64,000 bases of DNA from Phycisphaerae bacterium (lineage in GTDB: Bacteria > Planctomycetota > Phycisphaerae > UBA1845): contig JANQQK010000078.1 in the NCBI GenBank assembly GCA_028289375.1, positions 1-64,000 on the forward strand, given 5' to 3'. Every line of letters starts with the position of its first letter. Within the stretch, counting starts at the first letter, position 1. Both the position numbers and the translations under genes were made by a program. Positions 43,586-52,692 of the stretch are shown here, one piece after another. The notes beneath the pieces are model-generated. The model saw nothing but the letters and a program-made list of their open reading frames with translations. It was not told the origin of the DNA and did no database searches.

Positions 43586-44134
43586 CTATTCCGCCGCTTC
43601 CGGCTGACCCGACATCTCAAGTCCGTCCGGGTCGTACCCAAGCTCCGGCAGCCGTTCGCGAATGCCATCCAAAACCGCCTCATCCAGTTGCGGCGACCGA
43701 CTGAGAATCCAAAGCGAACGACGTCGCGGCTCACCGACCACCGCATACCCGTAATCCTCTTCATCGCCCAATTCGAGAATCCAGTAATCGCCCTCGAAGA
43801 TTGGCAGAAAGAAGCTCACCTTCAACTTGGCGTTGGTCTCCGCATCCACGATCCGGGCCGATCCCTCGATGCTCCGCTCCGGGCCGTCCAGATCACCCTC
43901 ACGACACGTATTCAGCACACTGATCCGACCGTCGTCGAGCAGACCATAATCCGCCGTCGATGCGATGCATCCTTCCTGAAAGACCGTCGGATACTTGGCA
44001 ATCTCGTACCACTTGCCCAGATACCGCTCGACTTCAACATTGTTGACCGTCGGCAATGGCGCCAGCGGCGCACCACAACCAACCAAGACCGTCATGCCCA
44101 CACCGACCACGCCACAAAACCACAGTTTGTTCAC
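43586..44134 (-). CDS. lipocalin-family outer-membrane lipoprotein (Blc-like)
   Basis: 182 residues. A lipoprotein signal peptide ends at LVGCG (Cys20). The lipocalin hallmark VERYLGKWYEIAKYP is followed by a beta-barrel pattern (FQEGCIASTADYGLLDDGRISVLN, LKVSFFLPIFEGDYWILELG, YAVVGEPRRRSLWILSR), the bacterial Blc type. Blc proteins bind lipids such as lysophospholipids at the outer membrane. The start is GTG 44134, with AAGAAGGTG just upstream. It is the last gene before the convergent Nei. Confidence 0.93.
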   Translation of the reverse strand: MNKLWFCGVVGVGMTVLVGCGAPLAPLPTVNNVEVERYLGKWYEIAKYPTVFQEGCIASTADYGLLDDGRISVLNTCREGDLDGPERSIEGSARIVDAETNAKLKVSFFLPIFEGDYWILELGDEEDYGYAVVGEPRRRSLWILSRSPQLDEAVLDGIRERLPELGYDPDGLEMSGQPEAAE

Positions 44135-44151
44135 AATTCACCTTCTTTTCG

Positions 44152-44592
44152 TCAGGAGTGGCCGCTACCAAACAGCACGATCGCAATCACCGAGCGTCCA
44201 GTCCACAGCCACGTTCGAATCCAATTCGTTCCCACCAATCGCCGCACAACGTCGACATCAAAGCCTTCCGAAAGCCGTTGATGACATGGTATCTGAAACA
44301 CCGCCGTCGACACCCAAATGCCGACCAGCATCAACAAGCCGGCGACAGCCAAAGACGATGGCAGCACCACCACAAGCAACACCGCCGACGCCACTTCCGC
44401 CAGCATCACCGGCGCCACCACCCAATTGGTCCGCTTCATGTGCTCATGTTCATACGCGACAGCCGACTCTGCCGACAACCGCGCGAACAGCGGATAATGC
44501 ACGACCTGAACGAACCAGATCAACCCGGTCATGAACAACGTCGCGAAGAGATGAACGATCAGCATCGAGGATTCGCTGAGCATCGAGGTCAT
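44152..44592 (-). CDS. four-helix integral membrane protein, HYPLF motif
   Basis: 146 residues with four hydrophobic segments (about 10-32, 57-78, 81-100, 122-140). The conserved-looking block is TGLIWFVQVVHYPLFARLS followed by YEHEHMKRTNWVVAPVMLAE. I recognise this as a recurrent uncharacterised membrane family but cannot name a function. It lies between the SRPBCC-epimerase fusion (20 bases upstream) and the lipocalin (18 bases downstream), so the three are probably cotranscribed. Confidence 0.75.
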   Translation of the reverse strand: MTSMLSESSMLIVHLFATLFMTGLIWFVQVVHYPLFARLSAESAVAYEHEHMKRTNWVVAPVMLAEVASAVLLVVVLPSSLAVAGLLMLVGIWVSTAVFQIPCHQRLSEGFDVDVVRRLVGTNWIRTWLWTGRSVIAIVLFGSGHS

Positions 44593-44612
44593 GACTGATA
44601 CCGTGCCTCGGC

Positions 44613-45992
44613 TTACTGGGTCGCGCCGAGTTCAACCCGCAACGCTTCTTCCAATTGCGGCGTGGAAAACGGGTAATCAAATGCGTTGAGCCTGCTTGGC
44701 GTGACCCGTGTGCTGCTCAGCAGCAACTCGTCACCCATCTCGCCGAAGACCAGCCGGACCATCGGACCCGGCATCGGGAAGATCGTCGGTCGCTTCAGCA
44801 CCTTACCCAGCGTCTTCGTGAATTCCAGATTCGTCACAGGATGCGGAGACACTGCATTCACCGGCCCCTGATAGCGATCATCAAATAGGGCTTCGTGGAT
44901 TACCCCCACCAGATCATCGAGCGAAATCCAGCTCATGAACTGACGACCGCTTCCAAGGCGACCACCGGCCCCCATCTTGAACGGCGGCAGCATTTTCACG
45001 AGTGCGCCACCCTGCGCCGACACCACCATCCCGATGCGCAGATGCACCACGCGAATGCCGGCTTGCCGCGCAGGTTCCGCCGCCTCTTCCCATGCCCGAC
45101 AAACCTCCGCAAGAAACCCGTCGCCCGAACCACTCGCCTCATCCACAGCCTCATCGCCGCGATCGCCATAAAACCCGATCGCCGAAGCACAGACGAGTGT
45201 CCTGGGCGGATGTTCCATCTTTGCGAGCGTTTCACACATCAGCCGTGTTCCCGCAACGCGACTCTCCAAAATCGCCTGCTTCTTCGCCGCATTCCAGCGT
45301 CCCGTCGCAATGCTCTCACCAGCGAGGTGGACCACCGCGTCGGCTCCGTCGAACGCCGCCAGGTCAATTTCGCCTGCGTCCGGATTCCACGGGTAGCCCG
45401 ATGATCCGTTTCCCGAAGACGATCGCAACAACCGTCGCACCTCGTGGCCGCCGCCAGACAGGAACGCGCTCAATGCCGAGCCGACCAGCCCGTGAGACCC
45501 CGACACCACAACCGATTTCTGTCCCTGCGATGCATGCCGATCGTGTCTCATCAGATCCTCCCTCGTGCGTCGATGTCGAAAAGCGAATGTCTGTTCCAGC
45601 GATGTGCGGATGGATCCGCCTCCAAGCGCCGCCCCGATACTTCCGCCGGGCAGCGCGTATTCAATTTCATCAATAAGGGTGCATGCACGATCGGAACGGG
45701 CTTCGAACCGATGCTTGTGCAGCCAACGGCGAAAGGGCCCTTTGATTTGATCGTCAATGAACAACTCACCGGGAATGTACGCCCCATGTCGGGCTTCCCA
45801 TGTTACCCAGAGAGGTCCCTTGCGAATGCGCATCACAAGGCGACCGTCGGGCTTAATACCACCCTCGCGCTCGAGTACTTCGATACGCTCCCATGGCGGC
45901 ATGAGACGATCAAAGGCACCCGGCTGAGCATGCCAGTCGAAGGCACGCTCAGCCGAGACGCCCAGATCTGTTTGGAACGTAACCGTAGGCAT
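44613..45992 (-). CDS. SRPBCC domain fused to TIGR01777-type NAD(P)-dependent epimerase
   Basis: 459 residues. About 1-145 is an SRPBCC ligand-binding domain (SAERAFDWHAQPGAFDRLMPPWERIEV ... LWVTWEARHGAYIPGELFIDDQ). About 160-459 is a TIGR01777/SDR39U1 epimerase: VVVSGSHGLVGSAL (Rossmann), DAVVHLAGESIATGRWN, and the SWISLDDLV and NAVSPHPVTNLEFTKTLGKVLKRP segments specific for this family. The same fusion occurs in other bacteria. Substrate unknown, perhaps a lipid or polyketide-like ligand bound by the SRPBCC part. TTGGAG seven bases upstream supports ATG 45992. Confidence 0.92.
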   Translation of the reverse strand: MPTVTFQTDLGVSAERAFDWHAQPGAFDRLMPPWERIEVLEREGGIKPDGRLVMRIRKGPLWVTWEARHGAYIPGELFIDDQIKGPFRRWLHKHRFEARSDRACTLIDEIEYALPGGSIGAALGGGSIRTSLEQTFAFRHRRTREDLMRHDRHASQGQKSVVVSGSHGLVGSALSAFLSGGGHEVRRLLRSSSGNGSSGYPWNPDAGEIDLAAFDGADAVVHLAGESIATGRWNAAKKQAILESRVAGTRLMCETLAKMEHPPRTLVCASAIGFYGDRGDEAVDEASGSGDGFLAEVCRAWEEAAEPARQAGIRVVHLRIGMVVSAQGGALVKMLPPFKMGAGGRLGSGRQFMSWISLDDLVGVIHEALFDDRYQGPVNAVSPHPVTNLEFTKTLGKVLKRPTIFPMPGPMVRLVFGEMGDELLLSSTRVTPSRLNAFDYPFSTPQLEEALRVELGATQ

Positions 45993-46025
45993 GCTGACGC
46001 TCCAAAATCCTGAATGCAGAAAACG

Positions 46026-46919
46026 CTACGCCGCTGTTTGCGAAGCCAACAACACGTTGATTGCTTCCTGCATCATATCGCCGGCCCGAACAGACTTCAG
46101 GTCAACCCTGTCCAGGAATTTGCTCTCGTTTTCGTCGCCGGCAAAGAGGGCGGCCCGAAGCTTGTCGACCGCCGAGATCTGAATCTGCCGCACCCGCTCC
46201 TTACTGAATCGGATCATCTTGCCGATCGACTCGAGCGTCTCAGAGCGACCGTTGGTGATCTGCAGCAACCGTCGCTCAAGCACGAACCGTTCGAGTGCAC
46301 TGAGACCGGCACTGTTGTCGCGGAGCATCATCTTCACCTGCTCGATCAGCACCTCGGCATTCAAACCCATTGAGTCCATTCCGGCTGCCTCAGCGCGGGC
46401 CATCTCGTCCGCCTTGCGAATACGAGCGATCTCCCGGCGCTGTTTCTTCGACAGTGCGGCAAACGCGCGAAGGATCGACGTGCACGCGTACGTGCTGAAG
46501 CGATAACCCTTCCACGGGTTGAAGCTCACGACCGAGCGGTAAAGTGTCCACAGTCCTTCACTGAAGAGATCATCGCGATCAATGTCCGTGACAGTGCTCC
46601 GCTTGCGCATCTGGTAAATCAAGCCAATGTTCTGATTCACAAGGTACGCCAGGATTCGGCCATGAAGGATGGCCGGGTCGGGGTTGCGAAGCGCCTTGGG
46701 CCGACGCGACGGGGCCACGTTGGCAAGGGAACCACATGCATGAAGCGCCTTGAACATGACGCTCTCATCGCTGGGGTCCATCGTTTCCTTTTCGGCAATG
46801 ATCGATTTGGCCTCGCTGATCCATTGTTGGAGCAGTTGAGCATCGTGCAGTTCGTCATGCTCGACAAACGTGGGCTTGTCAGTGGCAATGCCGGCTCGGT
46901 TCTTACTGCTCTTGATCAT
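46026..46919 (-). CDS. sigma-70 family RNA polymerase sigma factor
   Basis: 297 residues. Region 2 is visible at NQNIGLIYQMRKRST ... DLFSEGLWTLYRSVVSFNPWKGYRFSTYACTSILRAF. Region 4 has the helix-turn-helix at SETLESIGKMIRFSKERVRQIQISAVDKLR. It has a full region 3-like linker and resembles group 3/primary-like sigma factors more than ECF ones. The first 70 residues are low in similarity. ATG 46919 has GGGAGG close upstream. A strong promoter precedes it. Target genes are unknown. Confidence 0.9.
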   Translation of the reverse strand: MIKSSKNRAGIATDKPTFVEHDELHDAQLLQQWISEAKSIIAEKETMDPSDESVMFKALHACGSLANVAPSRRPKALRNPDPAILHGRILAYLVNQNIGLIYQMRKRSTVTDIDRDDLFSEGLWTLYRSVVSFNPWKGYRFSTYACTSILRAFAALSKKQRREIARIRKADEMARAEAAGMDSMGLNAEVLIEQVKMMLRDNSAGLSALERFVLERRLLQITNGRSETLESIGKMIRFSKERVRQIQISAVDKLRAALFAGDENESKFLDRVDLKSVRAGDMMQEAINVLLASQTAA

Positions 46920-46969
46920 CTTGGCCTCCCGCGGATGTTCCCGCAAAAATCGTTCAATCCGTTCACTTA

Positions 46970-46999
46970 TTATTATCGGTTAGCGGATGAATTCGTCAA
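46970..46999 (-). promoter_or_regulatory. sigma-70 promoter of the sigma factor gene
   Basis: On the minus strand TTGACG (46994-46999) and TAATAA (46970-46975) are spaced by 18 bases, in a locally AT-rich stretch. This places transcription start about 40 bases before ATG 46919. Confidence 0.6.
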
Positions 47000-47183
47000 G
47001 CTAAAAAGCGTGCAAATCGTGCATTCAGCTTCCGGTTTGAACGAATCGCGACAAGAATACACGCATGAGTGACCGATAAACTGCGATTTTCGCCCCCGGC
47101 GACCGTTTTGAATGGTTTTTGTACCGGCCGCGATTTAGAATCCCGTGGATAGAGATACAGGACCTCAGGTGAGGATGATGACC

Positions 47184-48071
47184 ATGGAACAGGTGCTTAC
47201 GCCAAGACAGGTTGCCGTTGCGATTGGGGTTAGTGAGGCGTCACTCAAGCGGTGGTGCGACAAGGGGCTGGTCGAGGCCACCCGAACGGTCGGTGGACAC
47301 CGGCGACTTCCCATTGCGGGCGTCCTGCGATTCCTGCAGGATCGCGGTCAACCGTTGGTCAAACCCGAAATCCTGGGTCTCCCATCTGCGACGGGGACGG
47401 GCGAGCACAGCATCGAACGTGCACGTGAGCGATTTCAGGAGGCCTTGGAACAGGGCGACCTCGAACGCGTCAGGCGGACGATCTTCGATCTGTTCTTGGC
47501 CAAGTTCACGGCGTGTGAGATTGGCGACCGCGTCATCTCCCCGACATTTGAGCAGTTGGGCGAGAAATGGCGTCACGGGGAGTTGGAGATTTTCAAAGAG
47601 CGGCGCGCCTGCGAATTGTGCATGCGGGCGCTGAACGAGCTCCGAACCGGCATTCCGGAACCGGGTGAGAACGCTCCCATCGCGATCGGCGGCTCTTTGG
47701 AACAGGATGTTTACACACTTCCAACGACGCTTGTCGAACTGACGTTGCGCGAAATCGGATTCAATGCTCAGTCATTTGGCGTCGGTCTCCCAGCCGAGAC
47801 GATCGGCGAAGCCGTGAAAGAGCTGAAACCGGCCATCGTTTGGGTCAGCATCTCACACGTTCAGGATATGAGCAAAGTGATAAGCGGTGCGCGTCAACTG
47901 CATGAGGTAGCCACAGAGTGCGGGGCGTCGCTGGTCATCGGTGGACGCGCGGCCACCTACGATTTGCGGAGTCAGTTGGTTTTCTCTGCCCACTGCGACA
48001 CGCTCGCGCATATGGAGACGTTCGCGCAGTCAAAAATCGGCCTGCCGGAGAACGTGTCTCAAGCAGGCTGA
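47184..48071 (+). CDS. MerR-type HTH regulator with B12-binding-like domain
   Basis: 295 residues. N-terminal MerR-like HTH (TPRQVAVAIGVSEASLKRWCDKGLVEATRTVGGHRRLPIAGVLRFL in condensed form), a helical cap (about 80-165, FEQLGEKWRHGELEIFKERRACEL) and a cobalamin-binding-like Rossmann domain, as in CarH/LitR. The cobalamin ligand motif DxHxxG is absent; the corresponding segment reads EQDVYTLP, so His is replaced and B12 may not be bound in the base-off mode. ATG 47184 is taken because GAGG is at 47171-47174; ATG 47175 and 47178 are alternatives. TAGAAT at 47136-47141 could be the -10. Confidence 0.87.
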   Translation: MEQVLTPRQVAVAIGVSEASLKRWCDKGLVEATRTVGGHRRLPIAGVLRFLQDRGQPLVKPEILGLPSATGTGEHSIERARERFQEALEQGDLERVRRTIFDLFLAKFTACEIGDRVISPTFEQLGEKWRHGELEIFKERRACELCMRALNELRTGIPEPGENAPIAIGGSLEQDVYTLPTTLVELTLREIGFNAQSFGVGLPAETIGEAVKELKPAIVWVSISHVQDMSKVISGARQLHEVATECGASLVIGGRAATYDLRSQLVFSAHCDTLAHMETFAQSKIGLPENVSQAG

Positions 48072-48097
48072 TCGATCGTTTGGCTATTTCGGTTGTA

Positions 48098-49084
48098 TCA
48101 GCGAGCGCCGTGCAAGGCAGCGGCTGACGGCGGTTCAAGCTGATCTTCGGTGAGAAGACCGCTTCGTTCGCGGACCGACTCAACGAGCTCTTCAAACGGT
48201 GGGACCTCGCGTGTGCCCACCTCGAACACTGAGCCCATTGCCGCCCAATCCTGGCGAACGAGATTGAAGACGCGGCTGCAATCTTCGGGGCTGAATCCGA
48301 GACTACCGGACTCATCGACCATCTTGCTGATGACGGATGAAGGAACGGCCGGATCAACCAATGCGCGTGCCACCGTTCCCGACCAGTTGAGAATGCGTGC
48401 CAGCTGTTGCGATCGCGGAAGCTCTTTCAATTCGCCGTTCGACGGGTCGTCCTGATAACGCACTGCATCGCAGAAGATCTCCGGCAGATGCCAATCCGTC
48501 ATCATCTCGGCGGCCAACTCGGAATGGCTGATCTGGAACAGGGACTTTTCAAGTTCGCTGAGCTTGGCAGGATCGCCTTTGTCCGTCCATTCGTGCATCA
48601 CGGTGGCATACTGGGTTGGACTGACGGCTGCGAAAGCGAGGCGGCCGGTCTGACAAAGCAGGGCACAGGTGAAGGCTTCGTCTGGAGCGAAGTTACGCAG
48701 TTCCCTGGCCGCATGTCGCGCCGTGACGGCTCGTCCGACGCATTCAGACCAGAATTCTTCGTGATCGAAACCGGTGCACTGCTCGGGCCGCTGATTCATA
48801 ATCGAGAAGCCGAGCGCGATGCTCTTGACGGCGTGCAGACCGAGCAATCCAACTGCCTTTGAGATCGACACGATCTGGCGCGACAGGGCAGCCAGCGGAG
48901 AGTTCACGAATTTGAGTAGTTTCGCGGCGACAGCTGGGTCCAGTTCGACGACTGACGCCACTTCGTCCAGCGTGCAATTGTCGTCATTGGTGACACGGAG
49001 AATTTCCATCGCAACACCTGTTGGTGTCGGGAGAGAGTTTGTCGCCTTCAGCTTTTCGTAGAGTTCTCTGCTTTGTTCTGCCAT
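48098..49084 (-). CDS. HDOD domain protein
   Basis: 328 residues. The HDOD pattern is clear: LPTPTGVAMEILRVTNDDNCTLDEVASVVELDPAVAAKLLKFVNSP is represented by the key parts VVELDPAVAAKLLKFVNSP and SKAVGLLGLHAVKSIALG, then FWSECVGRAVTARHAARE and ISHSELAAEMMTDWHLPEIFCDAV. HDOD proteins are HD-related signalling proteins without enzyme activity in most cases, linked to c-di-GMP and motility regulation. AGGA six bases before the ATG. A PilZ gene lies 217 bases upstream on the same strand and the B12-type regulator converges downstream. Confidence 0.9.
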   Translation of the reverse strand: MAEQSRELYEKLKATNSLPTPTGVAMEILRVTNDDNCTLDEVASVVELDPAVAAKLLKFVNSPLAALSRQIVSISKAVGLLGLHAVKSIALGFSIMNQRPEQCTGFDHEEFWSECVGRAVTARHAARELRNFAPDEAFTCALLCQTGRLAFAAVSPTQYATVMHEWTDKGDPAKLSELEKSLFQISHSELAAEMMTDWHLPEIFCDAVRYQDDPSNGELKELPRSQQLARILNWSGTVARALVDPAVPSSVISKMVDESGSLGFSPEDCSRVFNLVRQDWAAMGSVFEVGTREVPPFEELVESVRERSGLLTEDQLEPPSAAALHGAR

Positions 49085-49301
49085 GTCAATCCTGCTTCAA
49101 CCTCCCTGATCAACTAACGCACGACTTCACTCGGCCCATTCCAGTTTAAACAATTTCTCGAATGGCATCGCCCGCTGACAAGTTGATCGGCATGTTGCTT
49201 CGACGACGTTTGCGACTTTGATGATCAATCGAATCGTGAGCATACAATCGCGTTATTCGGACACGGCGTTGTCTGTAACTGCTTTGTGCATGCCAGGCGA
49301 C

Positions 49302-49694
49302 CTACGCCTCGCCAGCTTCGACGAACTCGAGGCCAATAAAGTACTCAGGGCCCGACTGCGTGCAGTGTCGAACCACGCCATTGCCGTGGTACGTAGCTTC
49401 AGGCTGATGAATGGCAATCGGAATCTCGCGGCCAACCTCGAACGAGCGCTCGCAGTACAAGCCGATGCCGTTCTCATTGAGGTTGTGACACGTTCCGATA
49501 ATCTGGTTCTCCTCACCTGACAGGTCCTCGAACCACAGCTGCACCGTGCCCGGGAAGGGCCAACGCTGGATACGTCGCCGTTTCGGCTGGTCGGTCCCCT
49601 TTCTGGTCAGTTGTCGCCCATGACGGTCAATGAGCAGCTCAATGGCTTCGCGATCCAGTCGGATGAATTCCTGATCGGTCATGTCCAGTTTCAC
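49302..49694 (-). CDS. PilZ domain protein
   Basis: 130 residues. KRRRIQRWPFPG corresponds to the PilZ RxxxR c-di-GMP-binding loop and NLNENGIGLYCERSFEVG to the D/NxSxxG motif, though the first residue is Asn instead of Asp. The following strands (REIPIAIHQPEATYHGNGVVRHC ... YFIGLEFVE) complete the barrel. GTG 49694 is chosen because GAGG lies six bases upstream of it; an in-frame ATG at 49682 has no ribosome-binding site. It is a probable c-di-GMP receptor, in line with the HDOD and GGDEF genes nearby. Confidence 0.82.
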   Translation of the reverse strand: MKLDMTDQEFIRLDREAIELLIDRHGRQLTRKGTDQPKRRRIQRWPFPGTVQLWFEDLSGEENQIIGTCHNLNENGIGLYCERSFEVGREIPIAIHQPEATYHGNGVVRHCTQSGPEYFIGLEFVEAGEA

Positions 49695-49881
49695 GATGCA
49701 CCTCGTTTTCGATGAACGCAGACCCCCGGCGGCTGCAGCAGCTTTCACCATACGATACACATGGGTGGCAGGCGTGACGTTATTCGGACTTTCTCAACAA
49801 ACAGCCCGCTACCATGTTCTTGATCGACGGAATGGCAGTATGGGTTCTGAATTTTGGAACCGATTGCGGCTGCCCAAGATG

Positions 49882-50712
49882 TCAGGAAATGCCGTAACGG
49901 GCGGCCATCGAGCGGACGAACGCGGCGTCGGAACCCGATTCTCGCGCGCTGACGAGGGCGGTGGCGTCTTTGCCGAAGGGCAGCCGGACGAACGAATCAT
50001 CGCCGTCAACCGCCTCGATGATGCCGTCGACAACCTCGACCGGATCCTGGCGATCCGGCATCATCTGACCGGCAGTCTTGGTCCAGGAATCAGCCAAGTG
50101 GGCGTAGGGCGAGTCGGGATCAGCCAATCCTGTATCGCGGACGGCTGACCGGGATGCGAAGTCGGTCGCGTAGGCACCTGGTTCGATGACAACCACACGC
50201 AATCCGAACGTCGCTGTCTCGAGATAGAGCGCCTCGCTCAAGGCCTCGACTGCCCATTTGGTGGCGTTGTAGAAACCGGCACGCGGAAAGGTCACCCGAC
50301 CAGCCACACTGCTGAGGTTGACGATCACGCCGCTTCGTCGTTCGCGCATTTCGGGCAGAACCGCCTGCGTCATTCGTGTCAGGCCGACGATGTTGGTCTC
50401 GATCATCCGGCGAATTTCATCAACGTCCCCGTCTTCCTGCAGCGCGAAGTACCCATAGCCAGCGTTGTTGACCAGCACATCGATGTGGCCGAATCGCTTC
50501 CTTGCCGCCGCAACAGCCGAACGAATCTCCGCGCCGCGTGTCACATCCAGTTGCGCGGTCAAGAGCTGGTCTTCACCGGCGTCTGAAATGGACGCGAGAT
50601 CGCCAAGCCGCCGAGCGGTGGCCACCACTTTGTCACCACGATCGAGGAGTTTTTGTGCGAGAATCCGCCCGAAGCCCGTCGAACAACCTGTCAGAAACCA
50701 GACCTTCGCCAT
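49882..50712 (-). CDS. short-chain dehydrogenase/reductase
   Basis: 276 residues, classical SDR. Cofactor loop TGCSTGFG (8-15), structural NNAG, catalytic Ser in VNLSSVAG and Tyr-x-x-x-Lys in YNATK. ATARRLGDL after the second strand, with Arg, suggests a preference for NADP(H). GAYATDF and the substrate loop match SDRs often annotated as oxidoreductases of unknown substrate. It is 20 bases downstream of rex, on the same strand, so it could be redox-controlled. Confidence 0.9.
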   Translation of the reverse strand: MAKVWFLTGCSTGFGRILAQKLLDRGDKVVATARRLGDLASISDAGEDQLLTAQLDVTRGAEIRSAVAAARKRFGHIDVLVNNAGYGYFALQEDGDVDEIRRMIETNIVGLTRMTQAVLPEMRERRSGVIVNLSSVAGRVTFPRAGFYNATKWAVEALSEALYLETATFGLRVVVIEPGAYATDFASRSAVRDTGLADPDSPYAHLADSWTKTAGQMMPDRQDPVEVVDGIIEAVDGDDSFVRLPFGKDATALVSARESGSDAAFVRSMAARYGIS

Positions 50713-50732
50713 CGCCGCTGCGCTCCCGTTCT

Positions 50733-51377
50733 CTAATCACCGTTCCCACCGGCCAACTGAAACGAAAGCTGTTCAAGGTGAACGGTCAGGTCGACCGCCG
50801 CCAATGGACAGCTCATGTTCTTCAACGTCACCGGTGCAAAATTGAGGATGCCCTGCACACCTGCCTCGACCAGTTCATTGGCCACACCCTGCGCCGCCTC
50901 AGCCGGCACCGCGAGAATACCGAGCCTGATGTTCAAATCGTGGACGGTTTCTCGCAGGTCGTTCATGGACCGAACGACGAGTTTGTCCGGCGTGTCGACC
51001 GTTGTCCCGACGATGTGTTCGTCCCGGTCAAAAACGGCGACAACATTGAATCCCTTTTTGGCGAACCCGCGATAGCAGAGCAATGCGCGTCCCAGGTTGC
51101 CTGCCCCGACGAGCGCAACATTCCAATCGCGATCGGTCCCGAGGATCCGGCGAACCTGAACCGTCAGTTCGTCCACGCGGTACCCGATGCCGGGGTGTCC
51201 GAATTGGCCGAAGTAGGCGAGATCCTTGCGTACCTGGGCATCGGTGAGACTGAGGGCTTCGCCGAGTTCGCGACTCGAAATGGTGCGCCGACCTTGTCCG
51301 ATCAGGGCCTCCAATTGCCGGAGGTAGAGGCTTAGTCGCCGGACCGCCGGGCCTGGGATGCCATCGAACTTGCTCAT
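50733..51377 (-). CDS. rex: redox-sensing transcriptional repressor Rex
   Basis: 214 residues. Winged-helix N-terminus (VRRLSLYLRQLEAL ... ISSRELGEALSLTDAQVRKDLAYFGQFGHPGIGY) and Rossmann NAD(H)-binding domain (VALVGAGNLGRALLCYRGFAKKGFNVVAVFD). NFAPVTL matches the Rex signature NFAPV near the C-terminus. Rex dissociates from its operators when NADH/NAD rises, usually derepressing fermentative genes. The SDR gene follows. I did not find a complete Rex operator (TTGTGA-N6-TCACAA) near the genes in this window. Confidence 0.94.
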   Translation of the reverse strand: MSKFDGIPGPAVRRLSLYLRQLEALIGQGRRTISSRELGEALSLTDAQVRKDLAYFGQFGHPGIGYRVDELTVQVRRILGTDRDWNVALVGAGNLGRALLCYRGFAKKGFNVVAVFDRDEHIVGTTVDTPDKLVVRSMNDLRETVHDLNIRLGILAVPAEAAQGVANELVEAGVQGILNFAPVTLKNMSCPLAAVDLTVHLEQLSFQLAGGNGD

Positions 51378-51427
51378 GACCGAACCATATCTTGTGCTGC
51401 GAAACAGAACCCTCTTGTTCGAGTTCG

Positions 51428-51457
51428 ATGATAGCCACGGTTCGAAAGCACCGTCAA
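51428..51457 (-). promoter_or_regulatory. sigma-70 promoter of rex
   Basis: On the minus strand TTGACG (51452-51457) and TATCAT (51428-51433) are spaced by 18 bases, about 50 bases upstream of the rex start. Confidence 0.55.
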
Positions 51458-51481
51458 CCGCGGGTCGAGATTCGGTTGCGC

Positions 51482-51511
51482 TTGACAGTGTTCGGGTTCA
51501 TTCGGTACGGT
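51482..51511 (+). promoter_or_regulatory. sigma-70 promoter of the HEAT-like protein gene
   Basis: TTGACA (51482-51487), a perfect -35, is followed after 18 bases by TACGGT (51506-51511). It would serve the gene at 51637 with a leader of roughly 120 bases. Confidence 0.5.
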
Positions 51512-51636
51512 TTGAAACTCGGCTTGGCGACGGGATTTCGTGCGGCGTCGCGCGGGCCGATCTGAAAGACGTCCCACCTGAAGCGGAACAAGAGATCACC
51601 ACCTTGGACATGACCATCCTTCGGATCGGAAACAGA

Positions 51637-52677
51637 ATGATGAGATCAGACACGCGACGGTGTTTGTTGGCGATTCCCATGCTGATTGCAGCCAGCCCGG
51701 CGTGGCTGATGGCGCAGGATTTCAGCAGCGATCCGGTGTTTGATGAACTGCGTCGGCGGACGCCGTCCGGGCAAGCCGATGATGAAACCATCGACAACTG
51801 GATCAAAACGGAATTGTCCGCGCTCGTTGCCGCGGACGAGCCTGTTGACGCAGGAGGCGCGCTGCGAACCAAACTTGACGCATTGATGAAGTCCGACAGT
51901 ACGTCGCCGCTGTTCAAGGAGACGTTCTATCGGCGATTGAACCTGCTGGCGAAGGGGTCGCTGGCGGAGAGCCCACCATGGCCGGTTCAGTCGGCGGTCG
52001 AGTTGACGCGTACGCTCGCGGCGATGGGCAGCCTCGAGACGATCGACGCACTGGGACAGGCGATGCAGTCCGAAGCTGGACAGGTTCGCTATCTGGCGGC
52101 ACGCACGCTGCTCAAGATGCGCGACGCCGTCACTCAGGATCCGAATCGACTGACCATCTACGTCAACCTGCTGCGTGAAGCTGGGGTTAAGGAAGAGTCG
52201 GGCGTTGTCTCCGAGCAGATTTATGGGGGATTGTCCATTTCGGGCAATGCCGAAGCCGTTGATGCGATCGCGGCCATCCTCACCGCACGCGTCGACAAGT
52301 ACCGCAACGGTGCCCGGTTCGACGACAGCGCGGAGACGGTGGTGTGTGAATTCCTGCAGAACGAAGACCTCTCGCAGGCGAAGGCTGTCGAGATCGTTCA
52401 GGCGTTGGCGGTGATCGTGCGTCTCGACATTGAGCGGTACGCGGTGGGGCGACTCCAGCACGATGAGCAATTCGCCATCGAGCTACGCGTGGATCGGTGC
52501 GAGAAACTGCTCGAAAAACTCACACGCTCAAACGGCGAAGGCAAGCTCAGCAGCGGCATGCAGAGTGGGGCGGTCAGCGCCGAACTCAAGCTTGATCTTC
52601 TCGAATGGATCGGGTCGGAAAGCACGGCCGGCAGACTCAATACCGCTCCGTGGGGTGTGCCGAAGGGCGCACCGTAG
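51637..52677 (+). CDS. exported helical-repeat (HEAT-like) protein
   Basis: 346 residues. A Sec signal peptide at 1-24 (RRCLLAIPMLIAASPAWLMAQ). The mature part is helical, with repeats such as AVELTRTLAAMGSLETIDALGQAMQSEAGQVRYLAARTLLKMRD and a second similar block (VDAIAAILTARVDKYRNG). These suggest HEAT/ARM-type repeats. It is probably periplasmic; function unknown. ATG 51637 (or 51640) is chosen for the signal peptide, which the longer open frame from 51358 would bury. Confidence 0.75.
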   Translation: MMRSDTRRCLLAIPMLIAASPAWLMAQDFSSDPVFDELRRRTPSGQADDETIDNWIKTELSALVAADEPVDAGGALRTKLDALMKSDSTSPLFKETFYRRLNLLAKGSLAESPPWPVQSAVELTRTLAAMGSLETIDALGQAMQSEAGQVRYLAARTLLKMRDAVTQDPNRLTIYVNLLREAGVKEESGVVSEQIYGGLSISGNAEAVDAIAAILTARVDKYRNGARFDDSAETVVCEFLQNEDLSQAKAVEIVQALAVIVRLDIERYAVGRLQHDEQFAIELRVDRCEKLLEKLTRSNGEGKLSSGMQSGAVSAELKLDLLEWIGSESTAGRLNTAPWGVPKGAP

Positions 52678-52692
52678 CATCCATCGAACACA

